Part shown: one piece after another, positions 23,173 to 29,736 of the stretch
How the letters are laid out: the number at the start of each line of letters is the position of its first letter
How positions within the stretch are numbered: the stretch's first letter is position 1
Source of the DNA: Pseudomonadota bacterium
Lineage (GTDB): Bacteria > Pseudomonadota > Gammaproteobacteria > Burkholderiales > JABEVD01
NCBI GenBank assembly: GCA_021848825.1
Contig: JAJZTQ010000029.1
Location: forward strand, 1 to 32,823
DNA length: 32,823 bases
Reading direction: 5' to 3'
Position numbers and translations under genes: made by a program
Notes under the pieces: model-generated
Database searches by the model: none
What the model was told of the DNA's origin: nothing
What the model saw: the letters and a program-made list of their open reading frames with translations, nothing else

Positions 23173-23523
23173 ATGAATATCCTTGAAAAAACAGATGAAG
23201 AGATACTGGAAATAGCAAATCCCATGTGGGCGGATTTGGTCAAATACTCGAATGAAGGGAACTACGGTGCTTTCACCCGCAATTTTTCGTCCTCGTTCAT
23301 CAAGGGCGCAAACGAAATAGAAATGGGCAAGCAGTTTGCGAGAAGCGATCTGGCGAAAAACCTGTCGGAAGACTATACGTATCTTGGCATGATACGCCGG
23401 GGTGAATATGTCACTGTCTTGTATAAAGTGATAAACAAGAAAAGCAAAGGCGAGTGGCTGGGCAGGCTTGTGCTGGGTTATGAAAATGACAAAGTGAAAA
23501 TTTTTGGCGCCACCTTGTTTTGA
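23173..23523 (+). CDS. hypothetical protein, possibly NTF2/SnoaL-like fold (116 aa)
   Basis: This soluble 116-aa protein begins MNILEKTDEEILEIANPMW. The pattern of N-terminal helices (WADLVKYSNEGNYGAFTRNF), a helix KGANEIEMGKQF and then four beta strands (YTYLGMIRRGEYVTVLYKVI, WLGRLVLGYENDKVKIFGA) recalls the NTF2-like cone fold. That is inferred by eye only. It starts after the apr terminator, with its own AT-rich upstream region containing TTGACC. The stop overlaps a TTG that could start the next frame, so the FKBP gene is probably co-transcribed. The function is unknown. Confidence 0.7.
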   Translation: MNILEKTDEEILEIANPMWADLVKYSNEGNYGAFTRNFSSSFIKGANEIEMGKQFARSDLAKNLSEDYTYLGMIRRGEYVTVLYKVINKKSKGEWLGRLVLGYENDKVKIFGATLF

Positions 23524-23540
23524 TTAAAAAACATCAGATT

Positions 23541-24050
23541 ATGTCAGATACAATCGAAGACGAGAAATTCGTCGAACTCAATTACAAGGTCATCGACAAC
23601 AAGACCGGTGCCGTGCTCATCACCGTGGACTATCCGCTGGGCTATGTTCACGGCGTGAATGATGTGATGTCCGAAGAAGTGACGAAGGCGCTGTATGGCA
23701 AGAAAGTCGGCGATATCATCGAGGTGCCGATCGACACGACGCTGTTGTACGGCGAGAGAGATGAATCGCTGGTATTCACCGATCGCATCGAAAATGTCCC
23801 GGAGGAGTATCGGGAGATTGGAATGACCATCACCATGGAAAATGAAAAGGGTGAGCCCAGAAACTTCATCGTCACCCGATTCGACGACAAGACACTGACT
23901 GTAGATGGCAATAATCCCCTTTGCGGCAGAGACGTCACCTTCCTGCTGGAAGTGCTAAGCATACGCGATGCTACCGATGATGAAATCGAAGCTGGGGGAG
24001 CTGTCGACGCCAACCCCGACCTGAACCAAATACTCGACCGGGCAAAATGA
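23541..24050 (+). CDS. SlyD-like FKBP-type peptidyl-prolyl isomerase
   Basis: This 169-aa protein has the SlyD layout. A split FKBP domain (FVELNYKVIDNKTGAVLI, GYVHGVNDVMSEEVTKALYG, KKVGDIIEVPID) surrounds an insert-in-flap chaperone domain (REIGMTITMENEKGEPRNFI) and closes with NNPLCGRDVTFLLEVLSIRD. The His/Cys-rich metal-binding tail of E. coli SlyD is missing. It would speed proline isomerisation and hold folding clients in the cytoplasm. The ATG at 23541 is preferred. A TTG at 23520, overlapping the previous stop, would add seven residues. The stop overlaps the TPR gene as ATGA. Confidence 0.88.
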   Translation: MSDTIEDEKFVELNYKVIDNKTGAVLITVDYPLGYVHGVNDVMSEEVTKALYGKKVGDIIEVPIDTTLLYGERDESLVFTDRIENVPEEYREIGMTITMENEKGEPRNFIVTRFDDKTLTVDGNNPLCGRDVTFLLEVLSIRDATDDEIEAGGAVDANPDLNQILDRAK

Positions 24051-25072
24051 AATTCTCGAACATTTACATGATCTACCCGGAGAACAGGGCGCTCGAGCGC
24101 GCGATAGCCGATTCGATAGGCATGCTCGGCGAAGTCGAGTCCGCTGCGCCGGATAGAAATGTCACAGCGGCGGACAATTTTCTTTACACGAGGGGGAACT
24201 TCGAACAGCACCGTTTCAGTTCCAAGATTTACGAAAACTTGATCGAGGCATTGAAGGCCTCGCTGACAGGCGCTCCTGCTTCGAATGAAAATCGGCCGGC
24301 ATGGGAGACCCAGAACAATCTGGGAAATATCCTTGCGGCATTGGGCCAGCAGAGGCGGGATACTGAATTGTTCGATGCAGCCATTCAGTGCTTCAGCCAT
24401 GCATTGGAAGCGCTCAGCAAGGAAGACCAGCCTTTCGAATGGGCGGCTACGCAATACAACCTGGGCACGGCCAACCAGGCGCTTGGCAGGCTGCTTGACG
24501 CGACGAAGCCGCTGAAAATCGCCGTGGATGCCTATACCAATGCCTTGCTGGTCTGGAAGCGGGATGAGTCGATGGAAGACTGGATGTATACCATGCATCA
24601 GCTCGGCGCCACTTTGCATACGTATGGAAAACTGCTCAAAGGCAACCGTCAATTTCAGAAATCCGTCGTCGCCTACAAGAATGCCCTTTCGGTGCTCGAT
24701 GCGGATAATTATGCATTGGAGCTGACTGCCACGCATAACGACCGGGCTGCCGTCTTGCATCATCTGGGCGAATCGGAAGAGAATCCTGAGCGTCTAAAGG
24801 AAGCGATAAAATCATATGAAAAGGCATTGACGGTCAGCATGGAGCAGCAGCTGCCTATCCATTTGGCAGTCATCTGTCGGGTGAACAAGGCGACAGCACA
24901 GAATGTGCTCGCGCAATTGACAAACGATGCCATGCTTGCAGAAGAAGTTGCAGACGAATTCGAGCTGATCATGGAGTGTTTTCCCCATGCGCTGCAGCCG
25001 CTCTGTTTGAAGCATTGCAAGGAACAGCTGAAGATTGCGCAGTCACAGCTGAAAGCCATCGACTGCTTTTGA
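24047..25072 (+). CDS. TPR-repeat protein coupled to the FKBP gene
   Basis: This 341-aa soluble helical protein is made mostly of tetratricopeptide-like repeats of about 45-50 residues. Examples are WETQNNLGNILAALGQQRRD, then WAATQYNLGTANQALGRLL, MYTMHQLGATLHTYGKLLKG and ELTATHNDRAAVLHHLGES, each followed by an A-helix of the kind FDAAIQCFSHALEAL. The first 60 residues are not repeat-like. TPR arrays bind peptides or assemble complexes, and no enzyme motif is present. Start and stop coupling to the SlyD-like gene suggests a joint chaperone or assembly role, possibly for the nearby Apr proteins. That role is inference only. Confidence 0.85.
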   Translation: MKFSNIYMIYPENRALERAIADSIGMLGEVESAAPDRNVTAADNFLYTRGNFEQHRFSSKIYENLIEALKASLTGAPASNENRPAWETQNNLGNILAALGQQRRDTELFDAAIQCFSHALEALSKEDQPFEWAATQYNLGTANQALGRLLDATKPLKIAVDAYTNALLVWKRDESMEDWMYTMHQLGATLHTYGKLLKGNRQFQKSVVAYKNALSVLDADNYALELTATHNDRAAVLHHLGESEENPERLKEAIKSYEKALTVSMEQQLPIHLAVICRVNKATAQNVLAQLTNDAMLAEEVADEFELIMECFPHALQPLCLKHCKEQLKIAQSQLKAIDCF

Positions 25073-25083
25073 GAGGGCTGAAA

Positions 25084-25500
25084 TCAAATCCGCTGGGAAA
25101 GTTTGTATTCCATGTCGATAAATGAGCCGGTATCTGCCAGGAAACGTATCGTTCGGGCGCCAAACCCGACTTCTGGGCTTGATTCGTCTTTATCAATGGA
25201 CAAGGTCAGCACCACGCCCAGTCTTGGAGACAGATTGTGGCTTTTGCAGACTTCAACGATTTTTTCCTTGATGGGTTCGAGCTGCTTAACGATGATGTCC
25301 GTCAAGGCAAATACGTCCACCGCTCCAGCAACGGTTTCCGTCGACAGCTCCCATGAACTTATCACGGGTTTGTCAAGGCCGCTGTATGCGCCGGCAGCAT
25401 TGACGGAGGTGGGTTCTATTCCAAGCAGGCGCGTAATGTCGTCGGGGTTGAAATGATAACCAAGCAGTGCAAAGTAAGCCCGTCCCTTGTTCGATGCCAA
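25084..25500 (-). CDS. DUF4279 family protein
   Basis: The core reads GRAYFALLGYHFNPDDITRL, then LGIEPTSVNAAG, followed by ISSWELSTETV, the pattern of DUF4279 (F-x-P-x-x-ITxLLGIxPT...W.L). It is a soluble protein of unknown function, about 138 aa from the TTG at 25500, which has a GAGGA ribosome-binding site and starts just before the domain. A GTG at 25617 would add 39 poorly conserved-looking residues and overlap the divergent HIT gene. The start is therefore uncertain. It is convergent with the TPR gene, 11 bases apart. Confidence 0.7.
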   Translation of the reverse strand: MASNKGRAYFALLGYHFNPDDITRLLGIEPTSVNAAGAYSGLDKPVISSWELSTETVAGAVDVFALTDIIVKQLEPIKEKIVEVCKSHNLSPRLGVVLTLSIDKDESSPEVGFGARTIRFLADTGSFIDMEYKLSQRI

Positions 25501-25567
25501 GATGGTGTCCTCGTCGATGAGATCCAGTGTGGCAGTATAACGTATACGCTGAATGGGAGGTGTTCCG

Positions 25568-25969
25568 TTGTCGTCTGAAGTGAAAAGAGATCCCAATAAT
25601 CCATGTCTTTTTTGCACAGATCCGCGCGGGGTATCGATACGGCATGAACTTGCATACAGTGCTCGCGATTCCTACCCGGCGAGTCCGGGCCACACCGTGG
25701 TCATTCCGCGCCGGCATGTCGCCAGCTTCTTCGAGCTGACGCCGGAAGAAGTGGCTGCCTGCATGGCTCTCATCAAGGAAGAGAAAAAACACATCGACGA
25801 AGAATTCAATCCGGATGGCTACAACATCGGCGTCAATGTCGGGCCGGCGGCCGGACAGAGCATTTTCCATGTTCATATCCACATCATTCCCCGCTACAAG
25901 GGGGATGTCGAGAATCCCCAGGGGGGAGTGCGCCATGTGATTCCAAAGAAGGGACATTACACTCGCTAG
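25568..25969 (+). CDS. HIT family hydrolase (Ap4A hydrolase-like)
   Basis: This 133-aa histidine-triad nucleotide hydrolase has the catalytic triad HVHIHI at His101, His103 and His105. Near the N-terminus PCLFC is a partial zinc-site motif. SPGHTVVIPRRHVASFFELT and GYNIGVNVGPAAGQSIFHVH are family blocks. Such proteins split dinucleoside polyphosphates or nucleotidyl adducts. Some HIT relatives act on adenylylsulfate (APS), which is notable beside sat-apr but unproven. The TTG at 25568 is chosen because GGAGGT stands 6 bases before it. An ATG at 25553 would add 5 residues and place that motif inside the gene. Confidence 0.88.
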   Translation: MSSEVKRDPNNPCLFCTDPRGVSIRHELAYSARDSYPASPGHTVVIPRRHVASFFELTPEEVAACMALIKEEKKHIDEEFNPDGYNIGVNVGPAAGQSIFHVHIHIIPRYKGDVENPQGGVRHVIPKKGHYTR

Positions 25970-26049
25970 ACAGTATAATTTAGCCAGTGAAGTGGGAAGG
26001 GTCGGCATGCCTGTTGATATGCCATTTTACAATCCAAGGAGAGATGATC

Positions 26050-26220
26050 ATGAGTGAGGACAAGAAGCTTTTCACCCGCCCCAAGATTCCAGACGGCCAC
26101 GCATTCCGCGTGACGACGCGCCAGAAGGAAATTGTGCCGGGGCAGTTTTTTGTTGGCTATGAAACCATCTGGGAGCCGCAGCAGAAGGAAGCGCCTTACA
26201 CCACTCCCAAGAAGCCCTGA
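26050..26220 (+). CDS. small hypothetical protein (56 aa)
   Basis: The ATG at 26050 follows AAGGAGA with 7-8 bases of spacing. The protein begins MSEDKKLFTRPKIPDGHAFR and ends KEAPYTTPKKP. It is soluble, proline- and lysine-rich, and has no cysteine and no membrane segment. The compact Phe/Tyr/Trp pattern (GQFFVGYETIWEPQ) suggests a small beta fold. It is 80 bases from the HIT gene, so it may have its own promoter. A perfect 9-bp hairpin follows 24 bases after the stop. I do not recognise a family. Confidence 0.65.
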   Translation: MSEDKKLFTRPKIPDGHAFRVTTRQKEIVPGQFFVGYETIWEPQQKEAPYTTPKKP

Positions 26221-26244
26221 AGTTCGCAGTTTCAGTAAGATCGA

Positions 26245-26268
26245 CCGGGCTGGGGAACTCCAGCCCGG
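26245..26268 (+). terminator. hairpin after the 56-aa gene, possible terminator
   Basis: CCGGGCTGG (26245-26253) pairs perfectly with CCAGCCCGG (26260-26268) around a 6-base loop. No T-tract follows, so intrinsic termination is doubtful. It may act as a 3' stabiliser or as a joint barrier for the convergent phosphoesterase gene. Confidence 0.45.
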
Positions 26269-26314
26269 GCCGTCTGGTTCAGGCGGAAGCCAAAGCTTCC
26301 GGCAGCCAGTCAAT

Positions 26315-26845
26315 TCATGACAGTTCGAGAGCGCGGATCTCGAATATCATGCGCTCGAGATCGCCCATGATCCAGGTCATCCTGGATTTTACCCCCGGAG
26401 CGTCGATTCCCGCCACAGAACCCGGATTGACGAGCAGCGTTTTTCCGCCAAGTATGTTGGGTTGTTCGATGATCTCCGCGTGATGACTGTGCCCGCAGCA
26501 GACGAGATCGTAATCCCCGGTGCAGGCGAGCGCCCTGCCGTAATGGGGGTAATGGGTCGCGAATATTCTTTTTCCGCAAAGTTCGAGGATCGCGTCGGCT
26601 CCGTGATAGGTAAAAAGCCCGCCCGATTTTTTCATCATGGCATGGAGCGCCATGGGGTCCCCCAGGTTGTTGCCATGCACGGCATGCATGGGGAGCCCGT
26701 GCGGAATCGAGGCGCGCAGCGTGTTGGCGCCGATCAGATCGCCGCAATGGATGACGGCTTCAGCCCCTTCCGATTTGGCTGCGGCAATGGCTGCGGACAG
26801 CGGCGCCGCGCGGTCATGGCTGTCAGAGACGATGCAGATTTTCAT
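26315..26845 (-). CDS. YfcE/MJ0936-family metallophosphoesterase
   Basis: This 176-aa cytoplasmic phosphodiesterase has the five metal-binding motifs of the family: DSH at residues 8-10 (CIVSDSHDR), HCGDLIG, HGNNLGD, ATHYPHYG and GHSHH. NPGSVAGIDAPG follows near the C-terminus, as in YfcE. Family members hydrolyse model phosphodiesters, and the physiological substrate is not known. Length is normal. It lies alone on the minus strand between the 56-aa gene and the DUF934 gene. Confidence 0.92.
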   Translation of the reverse strand: MKICIVSDSHDRAAPLSAAIAAAKSEGAEAVIHCGDLIGANTLRASIPHGLPMHAVHGNNLGDPMALHAMMKKSGGLFTYHGADAILELCGKRIFATHYPHYGRALACTGDYDLVCCGHSHHAEIIEQPNILGGKTLLVNPGSVAGIDAPGVKSRMTWIMGDLERMIFEIRALELS

Positions 26846-26922
26846 TTTTCGGCCTGGGAACCCTAGACCGCTTCAGCATATTGGCAGCCGCGCCTTCTGT
26901 CTATAGCCGCAAAGGGGGGCGA

Positions 26923-27375
26923 TCAAAGTGCTGAAGAGAGCTGCAGTCTTGTCGGCCTCCGCTGCCAAATCATCGTTCCTGAGGAAAAGGCGTCGAATCC
27001 GAAATGCTTCAGCCTCGCGATCTTCTCTGAAATGTCTCCGATCGCCCTGAGTTCGCCTTTGTATCCGTAGCTGTTCCTCAGCAGATTTGCGCTCCTGTAG
27101 CCGAGCCCGTCGCTGTATTTGTCGAATGCTATGGCGATGACCGTGAAGTCTTCGACATCGTCTTCGATTTCTGCCGCGCTTTCGTCCAGCGAAAGCCAGA
27201 CGCCGAGCGGCCAGCCGTGATCGTATTCTCTCCTGATCAATTCGGCCTTTCGCGCCTGCCAAAGGGCGAGAGGGACGATCGCCGGGCCGACAGGCAGTCT
27301 TGCGTTTTCAGGTCTCTCGGTCGGAACAAGTATCTTCCATGCGTCGGTCTTTTCGTTTCCAGTCAGCTTCAACAT
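26923..27375 (-). CDS. DUF934 family protein (sulfite/nitrite-reductase-associated)
   Basis: This 150-aa protein shows the DUF934 pattern: ARLPVGPAIVPLALWQARK, GVWLSLDESAAEIEDDVEDF, VIAIAFDKYSDGLGYRSANL, LRNSYGYKGELRAIGDISEK and HFGFDAFSS. The family usually follows cysI/nirA-type sulfite or nitrite reductase genes and is thought to help that reaction, but its role is undefined. No reductase gene is in this window, so this is an orphan copy. In most relatives the conserved block reads FPKFTDGRGYS, whereas here it is FDKYSDGLGYR. The ribosome-binding site sits in a hairpin. Confidence 0.82.
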   Translation of the reverse strand: MLKLTGNEKTDAWKILVPTERPENARLPVGPAIVPLALWQARKAELIRREYDHGWPLGVWLSLDESAAEIEDDVEDFTVIAIAFDKYSDGLGYRSANLLRNSYGYKGELRAIGDISEKIARLKHFGFDAFSSGTMIWQRRPTRLQLSSAL

Positions 27376-27379
27376 AGGT

Positions 27380-27400
27380 CCTCCAAAGGGTTGCTGGAGG
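27380..27400 (-). promoter_or_regulatory. hairpin covering the DUF934 ribosome-binding site
   Basis: On the minus strand CCTCCA (27395-27400) pairs with TGGAGG (27380-27385) around a 9-base loop. The second arm contains the GGAGG ribosome-binding site that ends 4 bases before the ATG at 27375. If folded it would hide the ribosome-binding site, so translation may depend on temperature, a ligand or a bound factor. Confidence 0.4.
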
Positions 27401-27473
27401 CATCCTAGCGCTTCGCAAAGAGACCTGGAAATACTAAGGAGTTACATCCTAATGAATAATGGTTATAAGAAGT

Positions 27474-27740
27474 TCAGGAATGGGCGGAAGATGTCTTCGT
27501 CGCCGAAATCATCGGCTTGTTTTTTTCGTGACGCGCGGCAAGTCCTTTTTCCAGCTTCTGATCCAGCCACTGGGTCGCAAGCGGCCTAGGGCCGTGATCA
27601 ATCGGGGCTGCGTCGGGGGCCTTGAATGCGGAGGCGGCATCCCTTCTTTCCTGATGGATGATTTCCCAATTCGGGCCCGCCCATGCTGAAATGGAAATCA
27701 GGGAAGCGAGGGCGAAAAGAATGATTGAATAAATGTTCAT
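27474..27740 (-). CDS. small secreted hypothetical protein (88 aa)
   Basis: A clear Sec signal peptide (MNIYSIILFALASLISISAW, cleavage after SAWA) leads a mature chain of about 67 residues, polar and basic with RPLATQWLDQKLEKGLAARH near the end. AAGGA stands 7-8 bases before the ATG. No cysteines, no lipobox and no known domain are present. It is probably a periplasmic small protein. About 70 bases separate it from the HDOD-GGDEF gene upstream. Confidence 0.7.
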   Translation of the reverse strand: MNIYSIILFALASLISISAWAGPNWEIIHQERRDAASAFKAPDAAPIDHGPRPLATQWLDQKLEKGLAARHEKNKPMISATKTSSAHS

Positions 27741-27810
27741 GAGTCAATCCTTATGAAGTTTCTTGATGAATTGACCCGGGCAATGGCGGAAAAGTTCCTT
27801 TTCAGTTTTT

Positions 27811-29661
27811 TTACAAGGACTGGACGATATTCCTGCCCTTCTGCTTCGCTTCGTAAAGCGCTCCGTCCGCAGCCTTGATCATGTCTTCGAATCGCCTGAT
27901 GGAAGGGCGTCTTGATGCGACCCCGATGCTGACAGTGAGTTCGAGGCGGATATTGTCCTTGACGAATGGCGAGGCTTCCACAGCCTTCCTTATCCGCTCT
28001 GCGCAGCTTTTCGCTGCAGAAAGACTAGCCTCCGGAAGGATGACAAGGAATTCCTCTCCGCCGAAACGGCAGACTGCATCCTGCGATCGCGATGCTGCCT
28101 GCAGCACATGAGCGGCATGGGCGATGACTTCGTCACCCGTGGCATGGCCATGCCTGTCGTTGACGGACTTGAACCTGTCTATGTCCACCATCAGGCAGGA
28201 AATTACGGGGCTGTTCTGCCATTCCTGGGCGAGCCGCTCTATCGCATAACGCCTGTTGGGAAGGCCTGTGAGGGGGTCTGTCAGGGAAGCCCTCTGCGCC
28301 CTTCTGCTCGTTATGGCGAGTTCTGCAGCGGTGTTCTTGAGCGTTTCGCTCTGCTCGATCAATTCCTCTCCGACCTGAACGAAGCGCTGGGCAGCCAGCA
28401 TTCTTGCAGCGAGCTCCCTTTCGCTGAAAGGCTTCTTCATGACCGCATCCGCGCCTGAAGAGAAGGCTGAAACGAGGCCTTCCTCACTGTCCGCGACGAC
28501 GATCAGATAGACGAATTTCCCGGCGGGAAGCTTGCGAATCGACGCCGCGAGATCCCCTGTATCATGTTCGAAAACGCATAAAATAACCTGGGGGTTCAGC
28601 TCGAGCATGCACTGCAGGACATCCTGGGGGTTTGTGGCGATGTCGACCTTGTGGCCGAGCGCCATTATTTCACTGCGCATTGTCCCGAGTCCGGTCATGT
28701 CTTCCCCGGCAACCAGCACCTTGAGTTTGAAGGCATGTTCCTCAGTTCCGGCCTGTTCGTCCGGCAGGGCTGCCATCATGTCCTCGAAGTCCGGCAGTTT
28801 GAGGCTCGGGACTTCGAATATTTCGCACCATTTTCGCCAGCTTTCGATGGCTTCGTTGCTGAATACGGCGAGGTCTTCCGGATCGAGCTCATGTTCCGCA
28901 GCCATTTCCTTGAATTCCGGCATGTTCCTTACAATCGACTTCTCCCCCGATACGAAATTCCTTGAAAGGAGATCCGAAAAATGCCAAATGTCCGCGAGCT
29001 GCTGTCCCCTCGATCCTTCAGCGAAGTCCCCTTTCTGCGGCGATCCGCACGCTGCGCTGACGAAAAGCGGAGGGAGCATCCAGTCTTCCAGCATGGCTGC
29101 AGTCAGTTCGACATGGTCTGTTTCGAATGCGGATTTTTCCGATTCCAGAAGCGCCTCGGGGGAAAGTTCATGTGAAAGGATTTCCGAATAGGCTTCGGGG
29201 TAGAGGCTGGCAAGGGCAAGAGAGCCGATGTCGGCGAGAAGCGCGCCGACGAAGCATTCTTCAGGCTGGGCCACCTTTTCTCGCTCGCAAAGCTTCTGGG
29301 CTATGATGGCTCTTGCGAGCGATGCCGACCAGAATTTCGCATAGTCGAAATTCTTGCAGCGGTTTCGCCGGTTGCTCGCAAGGATGGAAAAGCTGATCGC
29401 GAGCTGCCTGGCGGAATTCATGCCGAGCAGGTTGAGCGCAGCTGAAACCGAGGCGATGGAGCGGGAGCCTGCCTTCAGCAGATTCGCGAACTTGACGAGC
29501 TTCCCGCTCAATGAAGGGTCGGCCTGAACGGCATGCGCTATTTCCGACAGGGAGACATCGGGCTTTCTAGTCAGTTTCAGAAGGGACAGCGCTACGCCGC
29601 TCGGGGAGGGGAGGTCCCCGCTGGCCTTGAGCTGCTCGAAATGGAGCCTGAAGTTGTTCAC
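27811..29661 (-). CDS. HDOD - degenerate receiver - GGDEF signalling protein
   Basis: This protein of about 616 aa has three parts. An N-terminal HDOD domain (LPSPSGVALSLLKLTRKPDV, DPSLSGKLVKFAN, VSAALNLLGMNSARQLA) spans about residues 10-250. A CheY-like domain follows (KVLVAGEDMTGLG to VMKKPFSERELAARM), in which the phospho-acceptor Asp and acidic pair are not in place. The C-terminus is a GGDEF domain with LTDPLTGLPNRRYAIERL and an intact GGEEF at 534-538. RSQD just before it fits an inhibitory c-di-GMP site. It is probably a diguanylate cyclase. The start is taken as the GTG at 29661; the frame stays open far upstream, but only antisense to ggt. Confidence 0.85.
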   Translation of the reverse strand: MNNFRLHFEQLKASGDLPSPSGVALSLLKLTRKPDVSLSEIAHAVQADPSLSGKLVKFANLLKAGSRSIASVSAALNLLGMNSARQLAISFSILASNRRNRCKNFDYAKFWSASLARAIIAQKLCEREKVAQPEECFVGALLADIGSLALASLYPEAYSEILSHELSPEALLESEKSAFETDHVELTAAMLEDWMLPPLFVSAACGSPQKGDFAEGSRGQQLADIWHFSDLLSRNFVSGEKSIVRNMPEFKEMAAEHELDPEDLAVFSNEAIESWRKWCEIFEVPSLKLPDFEDMMAALPDEQAGTEEHAFKLKVLVAGEDMTGLGTMRSEIMALGHKVDIATNPQDVLQCMLELNPQVILCVFEHDTGDLAASIRKLPAGKFVYLIVVADSEEGLVSAFSSGADAVMKKPFSERELAARMLAAQRFVQVGEELIEQSETLKNTAAELAITSRRAQRASLTDPLTGLPNRRYAIERLAQEWQNSPVISCLMVDIDRFKSVNDRHGHATGDEVIAHAAHVLQAASRSQDAVCRFGGEEFLVILPEASLSAAKSCAERIRKAVEASPFVKDNIRLELTVSIGVASRRPSIRRFEDMIKAADGALYEAKQKGRNIVQSL

Positions 29662-29736
29662 CTGAAGCCGTTTGTCCTCTGCATGAACTGATTCTACTCC
29701 AAAAAAGGGATTGGGTCGTCTGCGCAGCCACGTGCT

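Noticed and set aside
27452-27589. A 45-codon plus-strand ORF with an AAGGAG upstream
   Set aside because: Most of it is antisense to the signal-peptide gene at 27474-27740, the product is Ser/Arg-rich without structure, and the spacing to the start is long.
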